Source: CAYJEJ01 sp964369315 (lineage in GTDB: Bacteria; Pseudomonadota; Alphaproteobacteria; UBA3830; JAIRWN01). Taken from it: a stretch of DNA of 24,647 nt. The notes below the pieces were generated by a model. That model worked only from the letters and a program-made list of their open reading frames with translations. It was not told the DNA's origin and did no database searches. A program made the position numbers and the translations under genes. The stretch is taken from NCBI GenBank assembly GCA_964369315.1, contig CAYJEJ010000012.1, positions 1 to 24,647 of the forward strand, in the 5' to 3' direction. How positions within the stretch are numbered: position 1 is the stretch's first letter; each line of letters starts with the position of its first letter. This document shows positions 1 to 8,391 of the stretch, piece after piece.

Positions 1-50
<50 letters not shown>

Positions 51-55
51 AATAA

Positions 56-129
56 AAATCAACCTCGTTAGAACTAGCACATTACCGTTAACAAATCAAC
101 CCCGTTAGCACTAACACATTACCGTTAAC
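56..129. repeat. Two tandem 37-bp direct repeats
   Basis: Positions 56-92 and 93-129 are two head-to-tail 37-bp units differing at three positions. Each ends in the palindrome GTTAAC. The second unit also contains the short inverted repeat GTTAG-CA-CTAAC (104-115), which is disrupted in the first. There is no spacer between units and no third copy is visible downstream; any upstream copies would be lost in the poly-C run. The function is unknown, and a binding-site array upstream of the next gene is one possibility. Confidence 0.85.
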
Positions 130-139
130 ATCTAGTTAA
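125..139. promoter_or_regulatory. CtrA-like site TTAA-N7-TTAA
   Basis: TTAA at 125-128, seven bases, then TTAA at 136-139 matches the CtrA half-site arrangement (TTAA-N7-TTAAC) of alphaproteobacteria, with T instead of the final C. It lies at the right edge of the 37-bp repeats and about 40 bp upstream of the probable promoter of the FabK-like gene. Chance matches are not rare in AT-rich DNA, so this is only a candidate. Confidence 0.35.
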
Positions 140-175
140 TATGGGAATAATTTAGTGAAGCTGTTATATTTTTGT

Positions 176-204
176 TTTACCTATATTTTACTTATATGTA
201 TAAT
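176..204 (+). promoter_or_regulatory. Probable sigma70 promoter of the FabK-like gene
   Basis: A perfect -10 box TATAAT (199-204) sits 17 bp downstream of a 4/6 -35 box, TTTACC (176-181). Transcription would start near 211. That leaves a leader of about 15-20 nt before the ATG codons at 226 and 232. Confidence 0.55.
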
Positions 205-225
205 CACCTTTGGTAATTCTATGGG

Positions 226-1230
226 ATGTGTATGAAGACTTTAGATTGTTTGATGAAAAAGGGGACAGATTTTTTGGGCACACAGAACGCCATCCTTGGC
301 GGGGCGATGACGTGGGTTTCGGACTCTGATTTGGTCTCTGCCATATCGAATGCGGGATGTTTTGGCGTTTTGGCCTGTGGTGCGATGACACCTGAGATGC
401 TGGAGCAAGAGATTTTGCTGACGCAAACAAAGACTTCGCTCCCATTTGGTGTGAACTTAATCACGATGCATCCACAACTGCTAGAATTAATTGATGTTGT
501 TGCACGCTGTAGCGTTCAGCACTTGATTTTGGCTGGTGGATTGCCCAGCAAGGAGTCAATAGAAAAGGCGAAAAACCTTGGGCTCAAAATAATGTGTTTT
601 CCCCCAACCCTTGCAATCGCACAAAAAATGTTAAAAATGGGGGCAGATGCCCTGATACTCGAAGGGCATGAGGCTGGCGGGCATGTGGGACCAACTGCTT
701 TGACGGTTTTGTCTCAGGAAATTTTGCAACACATAAAAGACGATGCAATAGTTTTTGTCGCGGGGGGAATCGCGACAGGCGAGATGATGGCAAGTTTTTT
801 GGAAATGGGGGCAGCAGGCTGTCAACTTGGGACTTTGTTCGCGTCTGTAAAAGAGTCGAATGCACACCCGAATTTTAAAAAGGCTTTTTTTAGGGCAAAT
901 TCGCGTGATGCTGTCACTTCTGCCCAGTTGGATAAAAGGTTTCCCGTTATCCCAGTCAGGGCGATTAAAAACCTTGGTCAGCAAAAATTTATTGAGCTAC
1001 AAAAAGAAATTATCGCCCAGTTTGACGCGGGCGAGGTTGACCTGAAAGAAGGGCAACTAAAAATTGAGCATTTTTGGGCTGGTGCGTTGCGTAAGGCGGC
1101 AATTGAAGGTGACATAGAAAACGGCTCCATCATGGCTGGGCAGTCGGTTGGTCTTGTAAAAGAAGAGCTCTCCGTTCAAGAGGTTGTCAGCAAATTGATT
1201 GAAGATGCGAAAACATTTTTAGCACAATAG
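226..1230 (+). CDS. fabK: FabK-like FMN enoyl-ACP reductase / nitronate monooxygenase family
   Basis: This is an FMN-dependent TIM-barrel protein of the 2-nitropropane dioxygenase family. The features seen are GGAMTW (25-30) near the N-terminus, the EAGGHVG motif (149-155) with the histidine corresponding to the catalytic one in FabK, a KESNAHPNFK segment, and a GSIMAGQSVGLV segment near residue 300. These blocks match FabK-type enoyl-ACP reductase II better than generic nitronate monooxygenases. The likely role is the last reduction in the type II fatty acid elongation cycle, with NAD(P)H and FMN, in the cytoplasm. The length of 334 residues is slightly above the usual 310-330. ATG 232 may be the true start, because GGGA lies 5 nt before it. 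The gene stands alone and is convergent with uppS. A nitronate monooxygenase role cannot be excluded. Confidence 0.85.
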   Translation: MCMKTLDCLMKKGTDFLGTQNAILGGAMTWVSDSDLVSAISNAGCFGVLACGAMTPEMLEQEILLTQTKTSLPFGVNLITMHPQLLELIDVVARCSVQHLILAGGLPSKESIEKAKNLGLKIMCFPPTLAIAQKMLKMGADALILEGHEAGGHVGPTALTVLSQEILQHIKDDAIVFVAGGIATGEMMASFLEMGAAGCQLGTLFASVKESNAHPNFKKAFFRANSRDAVTSAQLDKRFPVIPVRAIKNLGQQKFIELQKEIIAQFDAGEVDLKEGQLKIEHFWAGALRKAAIEGDIENGSIMAGQSVGLVKEELSVQEVVSKLIEDAKTFLAQ

Positions 1231-1279
1231 CGGTTTGACAGAAGGGTTTTATTAACACAATTTGCGTAGATAAAGCGAC

Positions 1280-1990
1280 TTATCTTCCAAACCTGCGGGT
1301 TCTGTGTCCAAATTGGGTGACCACCTCTTTCAGGTCGTCGGTGTTAAAGTCTGGTAACAGCTTATCATAAAAAAACAACTCCGCGTACGCCAGTTGCCAC
1401 AGCAAAAAGTTGCTAATTCTTCGTTCATAACCAGTCCTAATCAACAAGTCTGGGTTAGGGATACCACAGGTATATAGGTGGTTAGCAAAGGCGTCTTCAT
1501 TTATTTGTTCAATTGACGTTTTGCCGTCCAGAACCTCTTGGCAGAGGGTTTTGGTCGCTCTCACAATGTCCATCCGCCCGCCATAATTCATCATAAATGA
1601 CACGGTTATCAGGTCATTATCTTTGGTTAAGTTTTCAACCCGTTCAATCCCACGCAATATGCTGGGTCTAAGACCATCTCGGCTACCCAGTATCCGAACC
1701 TTATAGCCCATCTGGGCATATTGCTCCACCTTTTTGGAGATGAGATAGGCATCAAACAAGTCCATTAAATAATTAACTTCGTCTTCCGCCCTGCTCCAAT
1801 TTTCGGTCGAAAACACAAATGCCGTAAAAAATTTAACACCAAGATTAACAGATTCTTTAACGAGCTCTTCAATGACCTCAAGCCCTTTTTTATGCCCTTC
1901 TTTACCAGCTAATCCGCGAGCTTTTGCCCACCTTCTGTTGCCGTCTGAAATAATGGCAATATGATTTGGTGTGTTTTGATTCTCTTGCAT
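1280..1990 (-). CDS. uppS: Undecaprenyl diphosphate synthase (cis-prenyltransferase)
   Basis: UppS condenses isopentenyl diphosphate units onto farnesyl diphosphate to make the C55 lipid carrier for peptidoglycan and other envelope polymers, at the cytoplasmic face of the membrane. The N-terminal motif HIAIISDGNRRWAK carries the catalytic Asp, with Ser where Met is usual before it. FSTENW, FMMNYGGR and the C-terminal RTGYERRISNFLLWQ are also present; the last has Tyr where Gly is typical (RTxGExR). At 236 residues the length is normal. An in-frame TTG at 1996 sits closer to the AGAGA-like ribosome site, but ATG 1990 gives the family-typical N-terminus; the choice is open. This is the last gene of pyrH-frr-uppS, 23 bp after frr. 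The cdsA gene that often follows is absent, and the next gene is convergent. Confidence 0.95.
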   Translation of the reverse strand: MQENQNTPNHIAIISDGNRRWAKARGLAGKEGHKKGLEVIEELVKESVNLGVKFFTAFVFSTENWSRAEDEVNYLMDLFDAYLISKKVEQYAQMGYKVRILGSRDGLRPSILRGIERVENLTKDNDLITVSFMMNYGGRMDIVRATKTLCQEVLDGKTSIEQINEDAFANHLYTCGIPNPDLLIRTGYERRISNFLLWQLAYAELFFYDKLLPDFNTDDLKEVVTQFGHRTRRFGR

Positions 1991-2013
1991 TTTCAACTAA
2001 ATCTCTTGTGTTA

Positions 2014-2568
2014 TTAAATTTTCATCAAATCTTTTTCTTTTGCGATAAGATTATCATCGATTTGTTTGATAAAATCATCGGTCAGTTTTTGAATTTGAGT
2101 CGAGACACGTTTATTTTCGTCCTCAGGCATTTCTTTTGCCTTGCGTTTCAGGGTGTCGAGACCATCTCGGCGAACATTTCGGATTGATACGCGAGCTGTT
2201 TCAGCATATTTTGTCGCTACTTTAAGCAGCTCTTTCCTGCGTTCTTCACTCAGCTCAGGCAAGCAAATCCTCATGTTGCACCCCTCAACCACGGGGCTAA
2301 GACCTAGACCAGAGTCGCTAATCGCCTTTTCCACTGGTTTGACCTGACTGCGGTCCCAAACTTGGATGCCCAAGGTTCTTGAATCAATCACGCTAACAGA
2401 AGCAACTTGATTAAGGGGCATTTTATCATTGCCATATGCCTCGACCTTAACGCTGTCTAATAAATCGACCGAGGCTCTGTTCGCCCTAAGAGTTTTGAAG
2501 TCACGATGCAACGCTTCTATGCCAGCGTTCATTCGTTTTTTTAAGTCTTCTATTAAATCATTTGTCAT
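2014..2568 (-). CDS. frr: Ribosome recycling factor
   Basis: Frr acts with EF-G to split the post-termination ribosome complex. The 184-residue product is the standard length and has the family's two-domain pattern. An N-terminal helix with LRANRASVDLLD and the beta domain with LNQVASVSVIDSRTL come first. The C-terminal helices follow, with RVSIRNVRRDG and DENKRVSTQIQKLTDDF. The start is ATG 2568, preceded by AGGA at a 6-nt spacing; a GTG one codon upstream is too close to that site. The ATG shares one base with the TGA stop of pyrH (TGATG), so translation of the two genes is probably coupled. It lies in the pyrH-frr-uppS operon. Confidence 0.97.
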   Translation of the reverse strand: MTNDLIEDLKKRMNAGIEALHRDFKTLRANRASVDLLDSVKVEAYGNDKMPLNQVASVSVIDSRTLGIQVWDRSQVKPVEKAISDSGLGLSPVVEGCNMRICLPELSEERRKELLKVATKYAETARVSIRNVRRDGLDTLKRKAKEMPEDENKRVSTQIQKLTDDFIKQIDDNLIAKEKDLMKI

Positions 2569-3302
2569 CACAGTTCCTCAGAAAATATTATTGAGCGTTT
2601 ACAGTCCCCGCGGATAACCCGCGATATATTCTCTGGTTCTTTAACAGAAAAAATAACAACTGGCAACTTATTATCTCGTGCCAAAGCAATTGCGGCAGAG
2701 TCCATCACCTTAAGGTTTTTTTCAAGCACTTCAGAGAATGTCGCCTGTTCAATAAACCTCGCGTTCTGGTCAACAAAAGGGTCGCCAGTATAGAGACCAT
2801 CTGCCTTGTGTGTGCCCTTTAATAAAACGTCACACTCAAGCTCAACCGCTCTTAAAACAGCGGCTGTATCGGTCGTGAAAAATGGAACTCCAGCCCCCGC
2901 AGACAAGACAATAATCCGACCTTTATTAAGGTGTTTCATGGCGTAATGATGCACATACGGTTCACAGACCTCCTGCATCTTTATCGAAGACATTACGCGA
3001 GATTCCACCCCTGTTTTATTCAGCCCGCTGTGTAAAGCAAGGGCATTAATAACCGTTGCGAGCATCCCCATAAAATCGCCGTTGACCCTTGATATGCCAA
3101 AATCAGCCCCTTTTGAACCGCGATATATATTCCCGCCGCCAACAACCACCGCAACCTGAACGCCATCGTTGGCTAGATTGGCAATTGCCTCAGCCAAGCT
3201 AAAAAGGTAGTCATAGTCGATGCCGTGGTTTTGCGACCCCAACAAAGCTTCACCTGAAAGCTTCAGGAGAACACGCTTAATCCCAGATTTTAAAAAATTC
3301 AC
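2568..3302 (-). CDS. pyrH: UMP kinase
   Basis: PyrH phosphorylates UMP to UDP with ATP in pyrimidine nucleotide synthesis. It belongs to the amino-acid-kinase fold, hexameric in bacteria and unlike eukaryotic UMP/CMP kinases. Visible motifs are RVLLKLSGEALLG at the N-terminus, VVVGGGNIYRG, GDFMGMLATVINALAL, FTTDTAAVLRAVEL and the C-terminal MDSAAIALARDNKLPVVIF. The length is 244 residues, normal for the family. The start codon is GTG 3302, supported by AGGA seven bases upstream. It is the first gene of pyrH-frr-uppS. The usual upstream partners rpsB and tsf are missing; the 150-bp region upstream instead separates pyrH from divergently transcribed tkt, so both promoters should lie there, though I see no clear boxes. 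Confidence 0.97.
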   Translation of the reverse strand: MNFLKSGIKRVLLKLSGEALLGSQNHGIDYDYLFSLAEAIANLANDGVQVAVVVGGGNIYRGSKGADFGISRVNGDFMGMLATVINALALHSGLNKTGVESRVMSSIKMQEVCEPYVHHYAMKHLNKGRIIVLSAGAGVPFFTTDTAAVLRAVELECDVLLKGTHKADGLYTGDPFVDQNARFIEQATFSEVLEKNLKVMDSAAIALARDNKLPVVIFSVKEPENISRVIRGDCKRSIIFSEEL

Positions 3303-3452
3303 AAAAAAATCCTGCCCGATTGAATGGGATTAATCTAAATCCTAATTTTTTTATATGCAAGAAAAAACTCCTCACAAAAAACGTTTAACTTTTAATAAAC
3401 CCTACCCCATGATAAGAATATTCCATTGATTTTTAATAATTGGGTGGGCAAC

Positions 3453-5393
3453 ATGAATTTTACAGAAATGACCAAGGCTTTGCGTTTTCTTGCGATAGAT
3501 ATGATTGAACAGGCTAATTCAGGACACCCTGGGATTGCTTTAGGCTTTGCAGATGTTATGACGGTGCTATTTAGGGATTTTTTTAAATTTGACCCCAAAA
3601 ACCCCGAAAATCCGAACAGAGATAGGCTTGTGTTTTCTGCTGGTCATGGCAGTGCTTTACTTTATGCATTGATGTATTTAACGGGCTATGAGGACATATC
3701 TTTAAACGACATCAAATCTTTTCGTAAAAAAGGCTCCAAGTGTAGCGGTCATCCCGAATATGGCTTGCTGAAAGGGGTTGAGGTAACCACTGGCCCGCTT
3801 GGTCAAGGGCTTGCCAATAGCGTGGGAATGGCAATCGCACAGCAAAAAATGAATGCTGCACAAATTGACACCTCTCATGAAAATTTTATATACGTCGTGG
3901 TTGGCGATGGCGATTTAATGGAGGGAATATCTCATGAAGCATCTTCCCTCGCGGGAACATTAAAACTTGCGAAGCTGATAGTCTTATATGATGACAATAA
4001 CGTTACAATTGACGGCTCAGCAGATATTACCTGCCAAGATGATGTTGAAGCACGTTTTTCAGCATATAATTGGCACTATCAAAAGGTCGATGGACATGAT
4101 GAAAAAAATATCGCCAATGCAATAAAAAATGCTCAAGCTGACCCAAGACCGTCCATCATTTCTTGTAAAACAATCATTGGAAAGTTCTCCCCCTCTAAAG
4201 CGGGCACCTGCAACTGTCATGGTGCACCCTTGGGGCAAGAAGAGGTGTTGAAAATGAGGGAAATATTAGGCTGGAATTTCGAGCCATTTTTTGTTCCTGA
4301 AGAGGTATTATCATGTTGGCGGAATATTAATAATGAACCAGTTGGAAAAACATGTGCTGATAACTTTAAAAAGATAGACAAACAAGAAATAGAAAATATT
4401 TTTTCAACGTTAAAAAAAGACATCACCTCACAACAAGCTTCCAAAATGGCGACCAGAAAATCCTCTAATTTAGTGTTGAACAAGTTAGTAGAAGCCAAAC
4501 TGCCCTTAATCGGCGGTTCAGCAGACCTTAGCCCATCAAATGGAACATTCGCAAAGAATATGTCACCAATTTGTGCTGATAAATATAATGGAAACTATAT
4601 TCATTATGGAATACGGGAGCATGCAATGGGCGGAATAATGAACGGTATAAACCTTTATCAACCCAATATAATTCCATATGGTGGCACGTTTCTGTGCTTT
4701 TGCGATTATATGAAACCTAGCATCAGGATGAGTGCGATGATGAATCTTGGCGTTATTTATATATTTACTCACGATTCAATTGGTGTTGGGGAAGATGGAC
4801 CAACCCACCAACCTGTTGAACAAATCCCCAATCTTAGGATGATTCCTAATCTTCACGTCATCAGACCAAGTGACGCGTTAGAAACTGCTGAATGTTGGCA
4901 AATCGCTCTGCTTGAACGAAATGTTCCAACAGCATTAATTCTGTCTAGGCAAGATTTACCGATAATCAATAAATATCGTGATGATAATTTATGTATGAAA
5001 GGAGCTTATGTCATAGGTGATGGAGACAACAATGACAGAAATCTTACGATTATCTCAACAGGGTCAGAAGTCTCATTAGCGATTGAGGTTAAAAACCTTT
5101 TTAAGGAAAAAAACATCAATGTTTCTGTCGTGTCCATGCCGTGTTGTGAGATTTTTGATAGGCAAGACGAGTCATATAGGAAAAAAATCTTGGGCACTAG
5201 TCCAATATTTTCTGTTGAAGCCAGTGCAACCCCCTTTTGGGCAAAATATACTGGCAACATTGACCATTGCTTTGGGATTGATGACTTTGGAATATCTGCA
5301 CCATATAAAGACGTGTTTGAGCACTTTGAATTAACGCCAATAGATGTTTATAAAAAAATCTGTCTTTGTATGGGATATGATTTTGCCATGTAG
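3453..5393 (+). CDS. tkt: Transketolase
   Basis: Transketolase moves two-carbon ketol units between sugar phosphates in the non-oxidative pentose phosphate pathway, supplying ribose-5-phosphate and erythrose-4-phosphate. It uses thiamine diphosphate and a divalent metal. The TPP/metal motif GDGDLMEG (151-158) is followed by NN (182-183). Other family segments are SGHPG near the N-terminus, SGHPEYGLLKGVEVTTGPLGQG, REHAMGGIMNG in the pyrimidine-binding domain, and DSIGVGEDGPTHQPVEQ. At 646 residues it is close to the family length of about 660. ATG 3453 gives the usual N-terminus (MTKALRFLAIDMI follows); a TTG at 3426 would add nine untypical residues. It is divergent from pyrH and lies 69 bp upstream of potG. 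Confidence 0.95.
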   Translation: MNFTEMTKALRFLAIDMIEQANSGHPGIALGFADVMTVLFRDFFKFDPKNPENPNRDRLVFSAGHGSALLYALMYLTGYEDISLNDIKSFRKKGSKCSGHPEYGLLKGVEVTTGPLGQGLANSVGMAIAQQKMNAAQIDTSHENFIYVVVGDGDLMEGISHEASSLAGTLKLAKLIVLYDDNNVTIDGSADITCQDDVEARFSAYNWHYQKVDGHDEKNIANAIKNAQADPRPSIISCKTIIGKFSPSKAGTCNCHGAPLGQEEVLKMREILGWNFEPFFVPEEVLSCWRNINNEPVGKTCADNFKKIDKQEIENIFSTLKKDITSQQASKMATRKSSNLVLNKLVEAKLPLIGGSADLSPSNGTFAKNMSPICADKYNGNYIHYGIREHAMGGIMNGINLYQPNIIPYGGTFLCFCDYMKPSIRMSAMMNLGVIYIFTHDSIGVGEDGPTHQPVEQIPNLRMIPNLHVIRPSDALETAECWQIALLERNVPTALILSRQDLPIINKYRDDNLCMKGAYVIGDGDNNDRNLTIISTGSEVSLAIEVKNLFKEKNINVSVVSMPCCEIFDRQDESYRKKILGTSPIFSVEASATPFWAKYTGNIDHCFGIDDFGISAPYKDVFEHFELTPIDVYKKICLCMGYDFAM

Positions 5394-5462
5394 ATTTGTT
5401 TTATTTTTGCTCTTAATTATGTTAAAAATGCTTATGTAGTTTGGCAGGAAATATTAAATAAA

Positions 5463-6611
5463 TTGGTAACTAAATCACGTCATCTCAATAAGATTGAACC
5501 TTGGCATAATCCAGATGAAAAACCTTATGTTTATATAGAAAATTTAACAAAAGACTTTGATGGAGTGGTTGCAGTCGATGAAATCACCCTTTCTGTATAT
5601 AGAGGGGAGCTGTTTTCCTTATTGGGTAGTTCAGGCTGTGGAAAGAGCACCCTGCTTCGCATGTTGGCAGGTTTTGAAAGCCCCACATCAGGCAAAATTT
5701 ATATCGACGGCATTGATATGTCTGGAATACCGCCCTATAGACGACCCGTTAGTATGGTCTTTCAGTCTTATGCGTTGTTTCCTCATATGAATGTTGAACA
5801 AAATGTTGCGTTTGGTTTAAAACAAGAAAAACTGCCAAAAACACAAATTACTGAACGTGTGAACGATGTCCTAGAATTGGTTCAAATGCGAAGCTTTAAA
5901 AAACGCAAACCACACCAATTATCTGGTGGTCAAAGGCAACGAATAGCACTAGCAAGAAGCTTGGTTAAAAGACCAAAATTGTTGTTATTGGATGAGCCCT
6001 TGGCTGCACTTGATAAAAACCTAAGAGAAAAAACCCAGCTAGAGCTTGTCAACATTCAAGAGGAAGTCGGAATTACGTTCATCATGGTCTCGCACGACCA
6101 AGAAGAGGCGATGACCATGTCGTCGAGAATTGGCGTTATGGATGACGGTCGGATTATTCAGGTTGGTACCCCTACAGAAATTTATGAATATCCCAATTCA
6201 AGATATGTGTCTAATTTTATTGGCACAGTCAACCTGTTTGAAGGCGTTGTCATGGAAGAAGGTGAAGACAACGTAATCGTGCGGTCAAATGCGTTAGATG
6301 ATAGCGATATAATGATAGAATATTCCGCAACAGTTGCAATGGGTGCACATGTTAGCATCGCAATAAGACCTGAAAAAGTCGTGATATCAAAAAGACCCCC
6401 TAAAGAGCGAGAATATAACTGCGTTAAAGGCGTTGTGCAAGACATAATATACCTAGGGGACGTGTCGATATATCACGTTGAATTAGCCAGTGGACACGTT
6501 GTATATTCAACTGCAACGAATTTGTTTCGTATTGCTGAGCGTCCAATACAGTGGGACGATGAAGTCTATTTATATTGGCGACCAGAAAATGCCATATTGC
6601 TAACAGCATAG
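5463..6611 (+). CDS. potG: Polyamine ABC transporter ATPase PotG
   Basis: This is the cytoplasmic ATPase subunit that powers polyamine import. Its whole length resembles PotG of the putrescine system PotFGHI more than PotA. Walker A is GSSGCGKST (55-63). The Q-loop region MVFQSYALFPHM, ABC signature LSGGQRQRIALARS, Walker B LLLLDEP and switch histidine in MVSHDQEEAM are intact. A C-terminal TOBE-type domain follows, with the segments VSIAIRPEK and IIYLGDVSIYHVEL. The only in-frame start near the conserved N-terminus is TTG 5463, with AGGAA about 12 nt upstream, so initiation may be weak. The length is 382 residues. The permease genes potH and potI follow immediately. No binding-protein gene potF is next to it. 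Confidence 0.93.
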   Translation: MVTKSRHLNKIEPWHNPDEKPYVYIENLTKDFDGVVAVDEITLSVYRGELFSLLGSSGCGKSTLLRMLAGFESPTSGKIYIDGIDMSGIPPYRRPVSMVFQSYALFPHMNVEQNVAFGLKQEKLPKTQITERVNDVLELVQMRSFKKRKPHQLSGGQRQRIALARSLVKRPKLLLLDEPLAALDKNLREKTQLELVNIQEEVGITFIMVSHDQEEAMTMSSRIGVMDDGRIIQVGTPTEIYEYPNSRYVSNFIGTVNLFEGVVMEEGEDNVIVRSNALDDSDIMIEYSATVAMGAHVSIAIRPEKVVISKRPPKEREYNCVKGVVQDIIYLGDVSIYHVELASGHVVYSTATNLFRIAERPIQWDDEVYLYWRPENAILLTA

Positions 6612-6627
6612 TGATGGGAAAAAAGTG

Positions 6628-7569
6628 ATGCTATTTTCCAGCATAAAAACAAAAAAAACTTTATCAAGACTCGTCCCAAAAGGGCGGAGTTTGCTGGTTG
6701 GGGTGCCATATTTTTGGCTGTTATTATTCTTTCTGTGCCCATGTTTAATTTTGATAAAAATTAGTTTTGCTGACCCGATATTGGCCGTCCCGCCATATAG
6801 TAATATTATTACTTGGATTAGTAATGGAATTGCACAAATCACCCTCAACACGACACATTATCGAGTTTTGTTTACTGATAATTTGTATTTAAGCACGTTT
6901 TTAACTTCTATTATAATCGCTGCAATATCGGCGATATCTTGCTTATTAATTGGCTACCCAATGGCATATGCTATCGTTCGGTCTAAGAAGAAGATTCGCT
7001 CGACGTTATTAACACTTGTGGTGTTGCCGTTTTGGACGTCTTTTTTAATCAGGGTTTATGCTTGGGTAATATTGCTAGCACCATCTGGGATTATCAACCA
7101 CGTGTTGCTCAAACTTGGAATTATTGCCCATCCATTAGATTTAATGGGGAATTATTATGCTGTTACGGTCGCAATAGTGTATACCTATTTGCCGTTTATG
7201 ATTTTGCCGCTATATTCATCGCTTGAAAAAATAGATTTTTCGCTCATTGAGGCAGCGTATGACCTAGGGTGTCATCCGATTAAGGCTTTTTTTCATATTA
7301 TTTTACCCTTATCAATGCGTGGTATGGTGACGGGTTTTTTTCTGGTTTTTATGCCTGCAATTGGGGAATATGTCATACCCGAGATATTGGGTGATTCCAG
7401 TACAATCACTATTGGTCGGGTTGTTTGGAATGAATTTTTTACAAACCTTTCTTGGCCAGTTGCGTCTGCACTTTCGGTTTCGATGATAATATTTGTCGTG
7501 TTACCAGTTGCGATGTGGCATGCGAGCAGGCAAGGGAAAGATAACAAACACGGTCAAATAATCCCATGA
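6628..7569 (+). CDS. potH: Polyamine ABC transporter permease PotH
   Basis: An inner-membrane permease subunit that forms half of the translocation pore. It has about six hydrophobic segments, the first near residues 25-50. The EAA loop EAAYDLGCHPIKAFFHI, followed by ILPLS, is the cytoplasmic contact with the ATPase. The segment GEYVIPEILGDSSTITIGRV is highly typical of PotH/PotB proteins. The start is taken as ATG 6628, because GGGA (6616-6619) sits 8 nt upstream; a GTG one codon earlier is possible. It lies 16 bp after potG and overlaps potI by four bases (ATGA), indicating translational coupling within potGHI. The length of 313 residues is normal. Confidence 0.93.
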   Translation: MLFSSIKTKKTLSRLVPKGRSLLVGVPYFWLLLFFLCPCLILIKISFADPILAVPPYSNIITWISNGIAQITLNTTHYRVLFTDNLYLSTFLTSIIIAAISAISCLLIGYPMAYAIVRSKKKIRSTLLTLVVLPFWTSFLIRVYAWVILLAPSGIINHVLLKLGIIAHPLDLMGNYYAVTVAIVYTYLPFMILPLYSSLEKIDFSLIEAAYDLGCHPIKAFFHIILPLSMRGMVTGFFLVFMPAIGEYVIPEILGDSSTITIGRVVWNEFFTNLSWPVASALSVSMIIFVVLPVAMWHASRQGKDNKHGQIIP

Positions 7570-8375
7570 AAAGGTCGAGATTTTTATTATCTTTTTTAGT
7601 GTTTGGTTATGCATTTATGTATGTTCCTTTGCTGTGCATAATTGCTTTTTCATTTAATAATTCTAAGTTTGTCACCACGTGGTCACATTTTTCTTTTAAG
7701 TGGTACAGGGTCTTAGCACAAAATGAAATCATGCTAGATGCTGCGTTGAATAGCTTAAAAATCGCATCTTGTACTGCAACCATTTCTATCATAATCGGCA
7801 CATTAGCGGCAATTGCGATTGTTCGGCTGAAAAACTTCAAGGGAAAACCCCTTTTTATGGGGATGATAACCGCCCCTCTTATAATGCCAGATATTGTTAC
7901 AGGTCTTTCATTGTTATTGTTATTTGTGGGTTTGTTTAATACATTTGGTTGGCCGAACGAAAGAGGTTTATTAACAGTTACAATTGCACATATAACCTTG
8001 TCCCTTTCTTACGTTACGGCACTTATTCAATCAAGGCTTGCTGAGATGGACGCTTCGTTAGAAGAAGCTGCTCTTGACCTTGGTGCCGGCCCTGTAAAGG
8101 TTTTTTTTGTTATAACTTTACCAATAATATCTTCAGCGATAATAAGCGGTTGGATTTTGTCTTTCGTGTTATCGTTGGATGATGTGGTTCTTGCGTGTTT
8201 CGTCTCTGGTCCCGAGGCGACCACCCTGCCAATGGTTGTTTTTTCAAGCATAAAAATGGGGCTTTCGCCACAGATAAACGCTTTAACAACAATTGTAATG
8301 GTAATTCTTACGGTGTGTGTGGCAATTGCGACCTATATCATAAACCGCAGTAGTAAAAGACTTTCTAAAAAGTAA
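7566..8375 (+). CDS. potI: Polyamine ABC transporter permease PotI
   Basis: This is the second permease subunit of the polyamine importer, paired with PotH. It has an N-terminal membrane segment after MKRSRF, about six membrane spans in all, and an EAA loop EAALDLGAGPVKVFF followed by TLPII. SFVLSLDDVVLACFVSGPE and TTLPMVVFSSIKMG are characteristic of PotI/PotC. The length of 269 residues is normal. Its ATG overlaps the potH stop codon by four bases. mipZ starts 16 bp downstream, so it is probably on the same transcript. Confidence 0.93.
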   Translation: MKRSRFLLSFLVFGYAFMYVPLLCIIAFSFNNSKFVTTWSHFSFKWYRVLAQNEIMLDAALNSLKIASCTATISIIIGTLAAIAIVRLKNFKGKPLFMGMITAPLIMPDIVTGLSLLLLFVGLFNTFGWPNERGLLTVTIAHITLSLSYVTALIQSRLAEMDASLEEAALDLGAGPVKVFFVITLPIISSAIISGWILSFVLSLDDVVLACFVSGPEATTLPMVVFSSIKMGLSPQINALTTIVMVILTVCVAIATYIINRSSKRLSKK

Positions 8376-8391
8376 AAACAGGAGTAAGGCA

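Noticed and set aside
56..129. 37-bp repeats as a CRISPR array
   Set aside because: The units are directly adjacent with no spacers, there are only two, and no cas genes are present.
5394..5462. Remnant of potF upstream of potG
   Set aside because: The gap is only 69 bp of AT-rich sequence, with no similarity to a binding protein.
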